From contig JAMWET010001193.1 of NCBI GenBank assembly GCA_024036415.1, forward strand, positions 62,001-126,000: DNA of 64,000 nt. Reading direction: 5' to 3'. Origin of the DNA: Prochilodus magdalenae. Lineage: Eukaryota; Chordata; Actinopteri; Characiformes; Prochilodontidae. Both the position numbers and the translations under genes were made by a program. Below are positions 1 to 12,420 of this stretch, in pieces. A model generated the notes under the pieces. It was not told where the DNA came from and ran no database searches. It was given only the letters and a program-made list of their open reading frames with translations. The stretch's first letter is position 1; every line of letters begins with the position of its first letter.

Positions 1-1147
1 TAGTCTTACCATAATAAAAAGCAATTATTTGATCAGAAAAGAAATCATGAATAGCAAAAGTCATAATGTTTATTATTTCAAAGCGTTTAACCATTTCCAA
101 ACTTCTCCTCCAGGAAGCCTGATTGAAAGCCCTAATGGAGCCAACAAGATCTATTATCGACAAGACCTATTTTAATCCAGTAATTTGTTCATTTCCATCT
201 GGGTCACAGCATTCCTAGAATTTATTTCTCTGGGAATTTTTGGGGTCAGCTGGTCACCTAATCATTTGTCACTGAATAACAGTGATATATGCGTTTACAC
301 TGAGTTACCAAACATCATGGATAGCAGTATGTAAATTAACTATAACATTTGGTTACCTTTAGAGACGGCTCGGGGGCACCAACACCTGTGGAAGTTGAGA
401 GGTGTCATCTTGTGAGTGAGCTTGAACACTGACCAGTGAGCTCAAAGTAAGGAGATGCATATGATCAGAGGTTGAACGAGACGTGATAGTGGGTCAGTGT
501 ATATTGTGTTGGACAAGAAGTGTTGTAAAAATGTACTAATATTATGACTACTGGGGGTTGTGGAAGGAATGATCCAGTGATACTAGGCACTGGGTAAAGG
601 CCTCACAAGCCTAATCTCCCAGTAATATTTTTCGGTTACTTTTGAATGACTTCATTACTTTTCAGTAACTGTCTGAATCAGCTTTCTATTACTGTAAGAA
701 ACAGTGACTTATGTGAAGCTGTGAGAAGTCTTCAAAGAGACCACTGTGGTCTGCCATGCTTTAGTTGAGCTACTGCTGTTCCTAGATGCATCCTTTTTAC
801 AACAATAGCTCTTACAACTGACTGTGACAGATTTGAGATCTGAGAAAACAGAGATTTCATTATATAATTTAATAAGGCAGTTTATTAATTTCCCTCCTGG
901 TCTGCAGGCCTTTCGTAGACAAGATGCAAAATCCAAAATCAGTTTTACAGTCTAAACATGATAGCAGGCCTACAGAAGTGCAAAGTTTGTGGGTGTAGAT
1001 GTGATGAGGATAGTGATGATGATGAAGGTGAAGATTTCAGTGCTGTGCACTTAGGTGTCTTTACCGTAGAGTGAATAAAAACCTGCACAAACCGCTGCCC
1101 CCTCCCATACACAGTTCATACAGAGAAAATGTATTATTATATATTCT
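1..1147. other. Intergenic, nothing recognised
   Basis: AT-rich unique-looking sequence. The only open frames are short, overlap on both strands and show no familiar domain. No RNA gene or clear transposon end was recognised. Confidence 0.5.
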
Positions 1148-1472
1148 GGTGGCGGTGGAACAAAACCAACGTGAGTAGTGCTGTAGCTTCACAGCAATAA
1201 GGGCCTGGGTTTGACTTCTAGCTGGGGCACCGGGAGTCTTCTCTGTTGTCCTCGTGTCTGTGTGGGTTTACTCAGGGGGCTCGGTTTTCTTCCACAGACA
1301 TGCTGTCAGGTGAACTGGACTTACTACATTGGCACTAATTGTGTGTGTGTGTGTATATGTGTGTCTGTGTGGGTGTTGTGTGTGTGTCTGTATGTCTGCC
1401 CTGCCACACATAGTGTCTCCCGCCCTCATGCCCAATGAAGGCTGTAAAAGCTCCAGCACCCTATGACCAAAA
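1148..1472 (+). repeat. tRNA-derived SINE relic with internal GT microsatellite
   Basis: The stretch follows the layout of a common fish SINE: a head resembling 'ggtggcgcagtgg', a degenerate B-box-like word (gggtttgacttct, near 1209), then a body with 'gtgtgggttt', 'ttccacagacatgctgtcag' and 'tggacttactacattggcac', and an end with 'gctccagcaccctatgacc'. A GT/TG-rich microsatellite at about 1338-1395 occupies the usual GT-rich part of the body. The copy is decayed. Family assignment is from memory of the consensus, not from a search. Confidence 0.65.
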
Positions 1473-3277
1473 AATAAAAAATAAAATGTCCAGTCCATTC
1501 ATCGTGATTTTTATTCCACAAAATATCTGCTACTGTTTTTAGTTTTTAATAATGAATCATTTTATGCCAGTTTTGCAATTTAATGCCACTACTCACAGTC
1601 TACAGATGATTTATTTTAACCCTTTAACATGCAACAGTGTACCACTTTAAAAAACAAAAGTGTTGGTGGGTTAACTCCTGTTTTTTAGAACCACACTAAT
1701 CTTTTTAAATGTCTAGAGACCGGTTGAGCTGACCTTTTAAAGTAACACTTCTGTAACCACAAAACTTAAAAATAACCACAGAGAGGAAAACAGACAGAGC
1801 CTAAATAAATGACGACCCAGGAAACAAGCTACTGTGACCAGACATCCCTGTTTTCCAGGCACAGTCCCTACCTGAGGCTTTTCCCAGAAATGTCCCCGTT
1901 TTAACTGTGAATAAAGAAAGTCCAGGCAGCAGAGCAGACAGACAAATCCACACGCTGTGCTTGTTTTGGCCACCAGAGGGGGCTGCTGCTGCCTAATACC
2001 CACTTCTAACGCTTGCTTGCCTGGTTTTAAAAACACTGCTGTGTACAGCTCTACCAGAAGCTAACAAGTGTCAGGTGAGTCCACAACACTACAACAAGCG
2101 TGTTTTCAGATAACCTACAGATTAAAAGCAAGGGTGGGTTACGGGACCTGAATTATATTCCCCAATTATATATCCCAAGAAAGATCTCTCAACAACTGAA
2201 GCTACTGCAACTGAAGTCATTTTCCTGCCAAAATATTTAATATAAATATGAGTTACAGGCTCATACAGCCACTTAATATGTTGTGGTAAATGCTTCTATT
2301 CAAATTTCAGAACTGTTATATGATGATAGCTGACTTTAGCTTTAAAATCTTGGGTTAGGGTTAGGGTTAGTTTTAAACAAACCACATCATTTTATGTGGC
2401 AACAAACAGAAACAGTCTGCTGCTGTAGAATCAAGCGTTATATAAAATCCAGATTTTAAATGCCTTTGAGAAACACTGCAGATCTTTGTTCTATTGTGAG
2501 CAAAACAAAAAAGTTCTTCCTTTAAGTTGTCACTCCTGCTGGCTCTCTTCTCATCCCCAGTCTCCTGGACTTCGTTTCCCATAACCCATAATGAGGACGT
2601 CACTGTCACATGTCCACCATCTTCCAATCCCGTTCCGTTTCTCAGATCTAAGTCTCCAGAATATTGGTTTCACCTGTAGCTGATGAGTCCGTTTGTACAA
2701 ATACTCCTCTCTCCCACTGAGCCGTTGCGAAGTATTGCCACCTTGTGCGTACTGAGCGGTTTCGCCCTGTTATTCTCGTTAGCGTACCTGGTTTACTCTT
2801 TTGTCTTTCCCCTTCGGATACTGTTGCTGGTCTGGTTGTTTTGCCTGGGTCTGACTTCTGCTCGATTCCTTACTCGGACTCAGACCTTGCCCTCTTGGTT
2901 ATGTCAACTTATACCTTGTTGCTTGTACAGCCTTTTAGCAGACAGAATATGATGACTGTCATAGTTTTTGGAATGGCTTCTATGTTTAATTGCTGTTGAT
3001 GTGAGGTGCTAAAAGAAGATTTCTATCAGACTGATATTTTGACTTTGATATAGTAAGCAGCAGCCTTTAAGGTCAAACAATGCCAAATCACAATACAGCA
3101 GTAAAGTTTTTGGCTATATTGTTTTTTCATGTTTCATGCTCAAAAACTGAGAGAGATGTGCATTCCTGAGTTTTATCAGAGCTTTCAGTCACAGTTTTCA
3201 AGAGCAGAATTTTTTTTTTTTTTTTTTTACATGCACAGTGTGTTTTAGTTGCATGCCTTTACATTTTAAATGTGGTG
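1473..3277. other. Intergenic with low-complexity tracts
   Basis: No gene recognised. It holds a short interstitial telomere tract (2352-2370) and a 19-base T run (3210-3228). The 2640-2960 part is C/T-rich and resembles ends of fish retroelements (compare 4395-4600 and 42215-42400), but I cannot assign it. Confidence 0.45.
2352..2370 (+). repeat. Interstitial telomere-type repeat (about three TTAGGG units)
   Basis: Perfect GGGTTA periodicity over 19 bases, ended abruptly by unrelated sequence on both sides. Short interstitial tracts like this are common in vertebrate genomes and usually mark repaired breaks. Confidence 0.8.
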
Positions 3278-3285
3278 CTTTAGAG

Positions 3286-4323
3286 CGTTGGTTCCCAGCC
3301 ATGGTCTTGGAGGATCTCCTGCATTGCACATTTAGGCCCAATCCCATTTCCGTTTTGCGTGTTTACGTCTAGGGGTAGGGTTGTCTCGGCTGTTGTTGAG
3401 ATGGAGGGGCAGGGTGAGACGTTAGGGCTACATAATCCTTCAAATTTAGATTTCACAGAGGCACACCCCAAATGGAGGGTTATGAGAAAATTCCCAGAAT
3501 GCCTTGCAAATCATCGGCAAGATAGCTGCAAGTGCGACCGAAGAGACCCCTAAATATGAGTATTTTCTCTGTTAAAAAGCAATAAAAGATTGTTATATTG
3601 TTTTATGGTCATTCTCTTAATAACACGCATAAAAATATGCTGATGTCTTGCTTGCTACAATTTTCTATTCACATTAAATTGCAGCAGTTACATTCACGCA
3701 GCTGTTACGTTTATGCATCGTTTAAGGTGGGACGGGGAAATTCGTTCATGAAACTAATTAAAAAGTTTCATGTCACTGAATAATTCTTGGTGCCGATAAT
3801 GAATAATGGCCACCTGACCTCTTGGAAAGCACATGATGCTCTAAATGTATTTAAGCAGTGAGGAGCTGAACTATACCCCCCTCTCCATCACTGCAGGCTG
3901 GCAGAGTCGCCTACACCGGTAGTAACCTAGTTTGAAGTTTTTGTTTGTGTTTTTTTTTTATTCGGTCACTCGTTCGGTCGGTTAGTTGATGAGTAAAACT
4001 GAAGTTGTGAATGAATCAAATGCTTTTTGTCTGTTTACATAAAAACCACTGGCCACAACTGATGACATACTCAGTTCTTGAAAGGTTGTGCCGTGTCATT
4101 TCAACCACTACCCCTTCTAACTCCGTGTCAAGGGGGAGGGTTACACTCGGAAATAAGGGGTGGGGTAAAAATAAGAACTGGTATTTTGCCTTAGCGCGCA
4201 CCGCGGTTATCACACACCTGATCCTCCTAATGTGCTGATCAACAAACCCTTTAAGCGGGTGTGCTTTGGTAGGAAAACACAAAAAAGGTCATGGGTCCGT
4301 CAGGTCCAGGGTGGGAACCACTG
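3286..4323. mobile_element. Non-autonomous hAT-like element (about 1.04 kb)
   Basis: The left end (cgttggttcccagccatgg) and the reverse complement of the right end (cagtggttcccaccctgg) form imperfect terminal inverted repeats of the CAGTGGTTCCCA type seen in fish hAT elements. Directly outside, ctttagag (3278-3285) and cttcatag (4324-4331) match at 6 of 8 positions, the target-site duplication length of hAT. The interior has short open frames but no recognisable transposase, so it was mobilised in trans. Confidence 0.6.
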
Positions 4324-4331
4324 CTTCATAG

Positions 4332-6422
4332 CCATCTTCAGTCTGCTCTTAATATCTGTAATTCTGTGAGATGATATGACATTGTCACCAGATGGCAGTA
4401 TTTCACCAGTCATACTTGTTGAGCGTTCGCTGCCTGGCCTGAATGTTCACGCTTCGTATTTCTAGCGTTCCTGTTCTGTGTCCTAAACCAGGTTTTGTTT
4501 ATGTTCATGTTTCTGAGCCTGCATCTGTCCCTGTCACTGTCTCTGTCCCTGTAGCTCCTCTGGTTTCTGTTCCAGTCCTGTCCCCTGTCAAATTTCTGGC
4601 CCAGTTAAACTGCATTAGGCAGTATAAGCACAGACTAGAATAGGCAATATGCCATCACTCAGCACTGCTGTTCCATTAACAAAGTGAAGTGTAGGAATAT
4701 GCCAGTAGAGCAACATAGAGTAAACCAAGCTGTTATAGATGTGATTTTATGGTATGGCCACATATTTAATTCAAACAATCTCTGTCATGCACTGCCCTGT
4801 TTTTATTTATCGTTTCATCGTCATTTCCAAGTGATTCTGTTTATTTTGGTGTGTAGCTCCTCCCTGTCCAATGTCACTTGTTTCTGGTTTCTTATGTTCC
4901 CGTATATTCTGCATTTTGGGTCAGTTTTCATTTAATTATGGACTGTCCTGCTCTCACCGCCACTGTTTGCACTCCTGATACTGCCGAATTAGACCGTTCG
5001 TAAACTTAAACCCTTAATTCTCCTCTCGTCTGCTCAAACGCAACCCCACCTTGTAATAAGACCAATTTTCAAACATAATCCAGATTTCTGTTTAAGAAAT
5101 AGCTTTCAGCTGACAGAGAGGAACCTGTGCAGTGTGTCTGTTTTTCTTCATTACCCTGATACTTTGGTCAAGGTGAAAAAGAAAAGGGAAATGTTTTCAC
5201 CCAATTTCCCACAATTTTATACTGTCTGGTGCACTGCATGCAAATAATGCTGTGTCTTTATATCTTGACCTCCACTTTTAGGAAAATTGTGTGGGTTAAC
5301 TATTTAGAAGAATTAGTGTCTAATAGAAATTCAGTCACTGTGGTGGAAAATGTGGAATGCAATACACACATGCCATTGCTCATTGTCTCTTGACCTATTT
5401 CCTGAAAACCAATACCCAGATCGAAGTGCTGAATGTATATCAGAACTGAATATATTCCACTGTAATATTAAATCGAAGCAAATTTGTATTGCTTTTCATC
5501 AGGAGGTGCTTTAACCATGTGTACCTCACTAAAATGCAATCACTGCAGTGAAAAAGTTATACACAATATACAGGTATACAGTCTAAGCAGAACAGAATTC
5601 ATGGCACAATATAATGTAGTCACTGTCCACTCACAGCCCCCTACCGAATCTGTGGTGCGGCTGAGAAACCTGCTCATAGCTGCAACTTCACTCACAGAAA
5701 ATGTCCTTTTCTGCAACAGAGTAAAAGAGTAAATACACTGCTGAGGTCCTGTTGGAAGGCTGCCACTAATATGACCAAGCAGATCACAGATGCTTTTAAA
5801 CTGACTGCTTTTAATCTCTGGAGAGGTGAATGGGTTGGATGTGGAAAGCTGAAACTGTAAACGGTGTTAAGTATGTTACATAATGTGTATTTTACCTTTT
5901 TTTCACCAGGCCTTTGGATTGGTAAAGTAACTCTGAGTAATATTGTCATTGTGTCACAGATTGTTAAATGTGACTTCCCCAGCTTTTGCCATTGACCACA
6001 ACAGTTGAAAAAAAAAAAAAACAGATTTTTGGGGAACCATGAAAGCCAAACATCTCGTTGTTGAATACCAGACTAACTGAGTATTAAACAACAGAAAGAG
6101 TGAAATTTCTGCTTTAAATAAAAACAAACATTGGCAATGCAGCACTGACCTGTCTACATTTTACAGCAAAAGCAATGAGCAGGTACATGACTGCCGCAGA
6201 GCAGACTGAAAATACATGCAAAGGTCAAAAGCTTAAAAAGTTACAAACAATCCAAATAACCCAAGGTACAAATGAGAAGCCAAAAGCAAAAACACGGGAT
6301 AAGCAAAGGTCAAAGACACAATGAGAACAAACAAGAAAACGAGAAAAAAAAAGAAATCGCTAATTTAGCAAGTCTGTAGGCAATACCTTGCGAAGAACAT
6401 GAAATAGAACAGGTGAACAGGT

Positions 6423-6426
<4 letters not shown>
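4332..6426. other. Intergenic, probable old repeat debris
   Basis: No gene recognised. 4395-4600 and 4780-4990 are T/C-rich and look like decayed retroelement ends. A 5.48-5.73 kb open frame of 82 codons has no recognisable domain and shows no splice context supporting it. Confidence 0.4.

Positions 6427-6454
<28 letters not shown>
6427..6454. repeat. (AC)14 microsatellite
   Basis: Uninterrupted AC dinucleotide run. Confidence 0.95.
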
Positions 6455-6469
6455 TCAGTTTACTGGATT

Positions 6470-6600
6470 GGTTTGTCTTTTCCGTATTCGTACTTTCCGT
6501 ATTTAAGAGATTTCCCAGCAGACAGCTAGAAATATTTCCTTCTGGGAAGTCATGCTTAGGTCTGTAGTCTCACATTCTTATCAACAGGTCTCCAAAATGC
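6470..6600 (+). repeat. Dispersed repeat, copy A (related to 17080-17210)
   Basis: Shares an ordered series of words with the copy at 17080-17210: 'tttgtctttt(c/t)cgtatt', 'ga(g/t)(a/t)cttcccagcagaca' and 'ctgggaa(g/a)tcatg'. The two are in the same orientation, about 10.6 kb apart, with small indels. The family is not identified. Confidence 0.55.
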
Positions 6601-7630
6601 CAACAACATTTTCCTGCACACATGACAGTGATGCAAAGACACTGTACAATGCCAAGACAACTTACTGTCTCATTTGAGTACTTATTTTACCTGTAGCTAA
6701 TTGAACCGAATGATCTGGTACTGTTAGATGCTGTACAACGTTAAGTCCACTGTGTCTGCAGACATGACTGTGTTGAGTTTACTACAGATCTTGGTCACAA
6801 TTAGGCTATCTTGAAGGGCTCAGCAGTGTCTGTATCTAAGAATATCTATGTGACATTTTTTACATTGTACACAGCACATGAGCTAAAAGCCAAATCATCT
6901 ATGTATTTGATTTCCCCATGTGTCATTTTGTGCTGGTCCAACATTTCTGGTCCAAGTTTTGTTGTTCTAGCAAAGTTCAATCTAGCAAACAGTTGTCTCA
7001 GACAGAGACCATTGTATACCTCTGTGTTTCCTGAGGGTCCGATGCCAATTGGCTTTTTTCAGACTAATCACCTTTTGATGCAGTGGTCTGGCAATGTGAA
7101 ACTACATTATTCAGATTTTTCTATTTCTGTTTTGCTATGCATTTTTACAATGGCAGCTGCTGTCTTTCAGATTTTTGGGGCATTTGCAAGAACAATAAGG
7201 CCAGATTTTTCACTTCTGTGCTTTACAGTACTGTAAGTGCAGTCTGGGTGGACTTATTCTCCAGGCTTTCTCCACAACAGTTTAATCTTAAAACAATTTA
7301 TCTTCAATAAAGTGTACCAACGATTAAATATTTAACATGCACTAACATGAGTCTGAAGCTCTTCTGAAATCCAAATTGTTGTTTTGTTTTAGTCTAATCG
7401 ACTAATTACCATAATGCTAAATTAAAGTGTTAGAAATCTTCTTCAGATGATCACAGTCTGAATTCTGAACCACAGCCATGCAGAATAACTTTGACAGTGC
7501 ATACCGTATTTTCTGTTCCTGTTTATTTTGGGTGGGTTTTGGTTTTAATGAGTAAATCGGAAAACATACCTAAGATTTCTCAGATTTACCTGAAAGGGAG
7601 CGTCACCTTTCAAATCTGAGGGGGTTGTCC
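6601..7630. other. Upstream region of the WxxW gene; one long unassigned ORF
   Basis: The longest frame (6811-7236, 141 codons, plus) starts with a codon other than ATG, has no domain I recognise, and overlaps another frame; it is more likely chance or repeat-derived than a gene. Otherwise nothing is recognised up to the TATA box of the next gene. Confidence 0.4.
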
Positions 7631-7638
7631 ATTTGAGT

Positions 7639-7646
7639 TATAAAAG
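7639..7646 (+). promoter_or_regulatory. Candidate TATA box of the WxxW-domain gene
   Basis: TATAAAAG lies about 500 bp before the first coding exon. A start about 30 bp downstream (near 7670) would give a short untranslated first exon ending before a good donor (gtgagt at 7718). Both sites are inferred from sequence only. Confidence 0.45.
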
Positions 7647-8145
7647 GAATCTTGTAGCACAGGCTGCTATACAGACAACGGGTTGACTGTAGACATCTCA
7701 GTGAAGACGTGGCTTTGGTGAGTAGGAATAGTTTAAGAGCAAGTTTTTTAATCCTGCCAAAAATACAATGTTTCAACGTCTTAATTAGTGGTGTGTAACG
7801 TTTATAGGGAAGTTCCATTTATTTTTTTAAGTCACTACATATAACCAAAGTTACTCAGAGTGGTTTGAAGTTCAGTAGAAATGTACAAAGTCAGAACAGT
7901 GGTAGTGATAGAAACCAGTTGTCTTCCTCCAAAAACTTCCTCAGAGAAAGTTTTTTACATGAAATGGTTCAGAATATTCTGCCACATAAAAATTCCATCC
8001 ATAAAGAAGAGGTACATGTATCTATACTACACTACACTATCACTGCAGATTTTTCAGCTCTCTTCCTGATGTATTCTGTTATAGAGTGTTGAGCGTATCA
8101 CTGGGTTCATCTTAAATTCCGTGTTGCTTGGAAGCGGCGAGCACT

Positions 8146-11100
8146 ATGAAAGTGGTGGTAAGTCACATAGCTGTGAGCTGCACAGATGCTGACATGTTGT
8201 CATAAGTAACCGTCCTCCATCTTTTGTGGTTTATGATAGTATTGCCTTGTTTTAAACCAGTGGTAACCAACCCTGTTTCTGGAAATCAGCCTTCCTATTC
8301 ACCTCCAACCCAAATCTATCATCATTCAGCTAACCAGCTTATCAAGCACCTCTGACTAGGCTTATAGATGCTGCAAAATTACCAGCCTAGTCTAAGACTG
8401 CAAGGTGGGATATCTCCATAAAGAGGGTTGGTTACTATATAAATGTGGTGTGGTAATTATTTATAGTTCTGCACCTTTGTCTCTGGGTTTCTTACTAGAT
8501 CTTTTGCGTGATCTTGATTGCATCCTTTGTTGGTAAGAAAGATGAAGTTTTCACTAGAGAATGTTATATTCTTTTCTTTTTACATGTTAGATTTTATGTT
8601 TTGTTTATGTCATAAACCATTCATTTAACTTAATGCTTTGTGCAGCACTTTGCAGTTTATGTATGAAATGTTATAAGGTTTGCTTTCAGTTTATCACTTA
8701 TACATTACTTTGAACAGTCATTGTTCATTTATGATCCTCTCTTTACAGGAACTTTGCAGGATGTTTTAGACATCCAAAAACAAGGTAGGATCTAAGCCTG
8801 CAATGACTTACTTGCATATATACAGTCAATGTTAATTTTGCATACTGTAAAGGGTTTGGCATGAATTTTGACTCGACCCAGGGCAAAACTCAGAACCTGC
8901 CTTTTCTTACTGATTTGTGCTAATGGCAGATTGCAGGGGCTTCATGTTTTGTTATCTGTGAAAATAGCTGTAATATTTATTGTCAGAGAAGTTTGACTAT
9001 AAAGCTTCATTATCTTTTATCTCTGTAGTGTGCTACACTCAGTGGTTTGACCGGGACGACCCCAGTGGGAAAGGAGATTATGAAACCCTGGAAAACCTGA
9101 GACCCGAATATCCAGGGAAGATCTGCTCTAATCCTCTGAGCATTCAGGCTACCACCATCTCTGGTGTGCCTGCTGAAAAAACTGGACAAGTGATTCAAAC
9201 GTTAGTGTATTTTTAGTCCCCACCTCTGGACACGCTGTAAAGAAATTAATGTCAGCTAGACATAAAATGGTAGAGTAACACCATACACAGTGTTTCATGA
9301 ATTAACACTTGAGTTCACCCAACTCAAACTTCTAACATGTTAGGTTGAAACAAACTAACCAAGTATTTTGTCCACTTGGGCTTCCATTAACACCTGACAC
9401 TGAGATTAAGACCACTGCATTGGTGTTTTACATTTTTGTATCCATATATATTTAGAACACTGACTTTGAAACACAGCAATGACACAGCCAAGGAGCCCAG
9501 GAAAAGCATACGATACTGGTGTGATGGAGTCCCAGCTAGTGGGCAAACTAAGAAACATGTGAAGCCTTTGTTGTTCACTGAGGGACACAAACAAAATTGA
9601 CCAAACTAAAAAGTTACCTAAAAAGACAATTTTGGCCAGTTCTTAAGTTTTCATAATGCAGAGTGTGTCTGCTTTAAAGAACAAAATATTCCTTATTTCA
9701 TGTGAATATTTAACAGATTTCACCCTTTATACGCACAAATATGTTTCTCTCAGATATAACACAGTGGCCGGGTTTGCCTGTGTGAATGATCAGCAGAAGA
9801 AAAGCTCCTGTTTGGACTACAAGGTGCGCTTTAGATGCCCATGTGCTCCACAAGGTATCACAAAATCATTTCGATATTTGCATTTTTTTAATTTTCTACT
9901 TTATTTGCTGTTTTGCAAGAAAATATTTCACACTCTCTTTAAGAAGGAGCAAAAAAAGCATACAAGTATTTTCAGCAAGACCTATAGAACAAATGTCTAG
10001 CTTGATGGAAATTTGCCTCAGTGTCGTTCATTTGATTAAATCTGCCAAATGCTAGACCATCCACTGAAAACAGTAGGCACCAAAAGGGTTACAGAGGATT
10101 GAAAGAATGGAACAGAAAGAAAAACAGGCACAACCAACAACACCATGCAGTTAAACAGAGTAATACATTCTCTGTAGTTGATAAACTCAGTCAACTAAAA
10201 TATATTTGTCAAGTTTACAGAGGAAACTGTTTCATAAAATCAGCTGGAATCTCGGCTAAACCACCTAAACAGGTAATACAGCCTGACAGTAAAACACAAG
10301 TGAATGCCAAACAACAGCACGGCAAGGCCTAGTTTGGTTTTGGCAGACTAAAGCTGGTATGCTCTATTAATGTCTTTCACTGTTTAGAGATGGCACTATC
10401 CATGTTGTAGATTTGGGTTGCCACCTGTCCCATAAAAAACGGAATCCTCTTTTATTTGGCAATTAAATGTTGTGTCGCGTATTAAACCAATGCGGAGTGC
10501 GATTTGTTTCGGATTTCCGTTAATTGTCCAATATACAGTACACGTCTGTCACACACACATGAATGATCACAATCTCACTCCGCCAGAGGTTGTTTGGTTT
10601 TTGTTTTTTAAATTAGCTAAATGAGTTGCGTTAGAGTACAGGGAGACTTAGGGGAAATGCACATTTGCCTCCTCAATGGTTTGTTTATTTTGTTTTAACA
10701 TAAGAACATCTGTATATTTAGCCCAGCATTTGTTTTAATTAGCAGGAGCAGTGCTAAGACAAAAGCTGATTAATGCATTCAAACCCCTAATATAATAAAT
10801 GAATTCATACTTCACAAGAGAGATGTGGTATTGCACGTTATGCAGTATGCTATTACATAGGTGTGGAAACCCTTCTGTTTTGCACCTTCTATGTTGTTTG
10901 TCCCTCTGATCTTTCTGTCTTTAGTGTGTTACACTCACTGGTTTGACCGGGACGACCCCAGTGGTAAAGGAGATTATGAAACTCTGGAACACCTGAGAAC
11001 TGAATATCCAGGGAAGATCTGCTCTAAACCTCTCGGGATTCAGGCTACCACCATTTCTGGTGTCCCTGCTGAAAAATCTGGACGAGTGATTCAAACGTGA

Positions 11101-11800
11101 GTCTGCTGTTGCTAATTTGAGCCTGAAATTTGAGTCAAAAGTTAAATAAAAGAATGAAAGACCAAATATTAAACAAACACTGTACACAACTTTGCTGCAT
11201 GGAATTAATTTAGATTAGCATCAAATGGGAGTGACTGTTCCTCCTCTATTACAGCTGTTTTGTCTTCATCATTACAGAGCCAAGTTAGCAACCAAAATCA
11301 ATATGTTAATCACAAATTTTAATCACAGGCCATGTTGAAAGGCATCTCCAAAGCAGTAAGGGTCATGCAAAAACAATGGTTGATTGGCCAGGTATTCACC
11401 TTTTTGGGGACTCTATATGCTTCAGGCTTTCAGAGGCCCTTGCATTGTAATAATCTATTAAACCTACTTAATGGACTTAATGTCTACATCCGTATCACTG
11501 CATCATTCACTGTGGAACATGGTGCACGACTAATTCAAACATGCCAATGCAAATGAGAAACGTGTGCTGCAGTACTAAAATAATACAGAGTAGTTTTAAT
11601 GCCGGTTTTAGTAGTACCACCTTACCTCCTGCTATGTCCTACATAAGTAATTATCTTTCTCATGCTTTTCTCTCCGCTTCACATACTCTGTTAGGTATGA
11701 CACAGTGGTGGGCTTTGCGTGTGTCAATGAACAGCAGAAGAATGGGAACTGGTGTTTGGACTACAAAGTACGCTTTGAATGCCAGTGTCCCTTTCCCTAG
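8146..11800 (+). CDS. Secreted protein with two tandem WxxW domains (seven coding exons)
   Basis: I assemble coding exons 8146-8157, 8499-8532, 8749-8784, 9029-9200, 9754-9854, 10925-11096 and 11695-11800. All junctions are GT-AG and in phase, giving 210 residues and a TAG stop. Residues 1-16 form a hydrophobic signal peptide ([16 protein letters not shown]). Residues 28-118 and 119-210 are two copies of one cysteine-rich domain, each starting CYT(Q/H)[14 protein letters not shown] and ending in a [10 protein letters not shown] motif, with GFACVN(D/E)QQK between. This matches the WxxW module known from mucins and CILP (Pfam 'Mucin2_WxxW'). It is probably secreted, with disulphide-bonded domains; its partner is unknown. 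In both copies the first tryptophan of WxxW is tyrosine. Each domain is coded by two exons with phase-1 outer boundaries and a phase-2 inner junction, so domain duplication by exon copying is simple. The donor of the third exon (gtagga) is weak. Alternative: only part of a longer mucin-like gene, but both a start and a stop are present. Confidence 0.85.
8258..8440. mobile_element. hAT-type MITE in intron 1 of the WxxW gene
   Basis: The left end (cagtggtaaccaaccctgtt) and the inverted right end (tatagtaaccaaccctcttt) form terminal inverted repeats, and the 180-bp interior resembles a widespread fish MITE with 'ctggaaatcagccttcct' and 'cagctaaccagcttatcaag'. No clear 8-bp target duplication remains. 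Confidence 0.65.
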
Positions 11801-11889
11801 TGGAGGAACATGTCCAGCTACTGACTACATAGATATACTTTCACTTGCATTGGTTCCAGTGATATTTTGATGAATGCAAGTTAATTTGT

Positions 11890-12083
11890 CAGTGTTTCTC
11901 AATCCTGGTCCTAAAGGCACCCTGTCCTGCACACACTGATGCTTACCCTGCTCTTAGTGCACCTGATTCAATATATCAGCTCATTTACAAGCCCTTTCAG
12001 AGCTGCAGAGGGTGTGTGTTAAAGCAGGGAATCCACTAAAATGTGCAGGCCAGGGTGCCTCCAGGACCCGTGTTGAAAAATTG
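11890..12083. mobile_element. hAT-type MITE downstream of the WxxW gene
   Basis: The left end (cagtgtttctcaatcctggt, continuing to 'ggcaccctgtcctgcaca') pairs with the inverted right end (caatttttcaacacgggtcc, continuing to 'ggcaccctggcctgcaca'). The long matching inverted ends and 190-bp size are typical of fish CAGTGTTTCTCAA MITEs. It lies inside the probable 3' UTR, before an ATTAAA at 12197-12202 that could be the polyadenylation signal. Confidence 0.7.
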
Positions 12084-12420
12084 TAGCATATATGACTTGG
12101 CACTTTCAAGCAGTAGTTCTGACTTTTGGCTTTCTGGCTTTTGCTAATCCTTTTGAGAGTGATGTATCTCTTGCTTCTCTGTATGCCTTTTCATGAATTA
12201 AAGAGTATATTTGATTCTAAATGTGACGTTTATTTTTTTCACAACAGGAGAAAGAAAGTAAAAAAAATGATCCCCTCTTGTTTGCGTCGGTTATCACAGC
12301 AGAGGTTTCTTTGTGGCAAAAATATCACATGATAATGTAACTCATAGCATTAAGGCTGAGCCCAGTAGTGTTAGCATACACTTTAGAAGATTTTGTCTCA
12401 AGACACTTAAGATTGTAAAA

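Noticed and set aside
6811..7236. 141-codon plus-strand ORF as a gene
   Set aside because: No ATG at the start, no domain, no splice signals in phase; probably repeat-derived.
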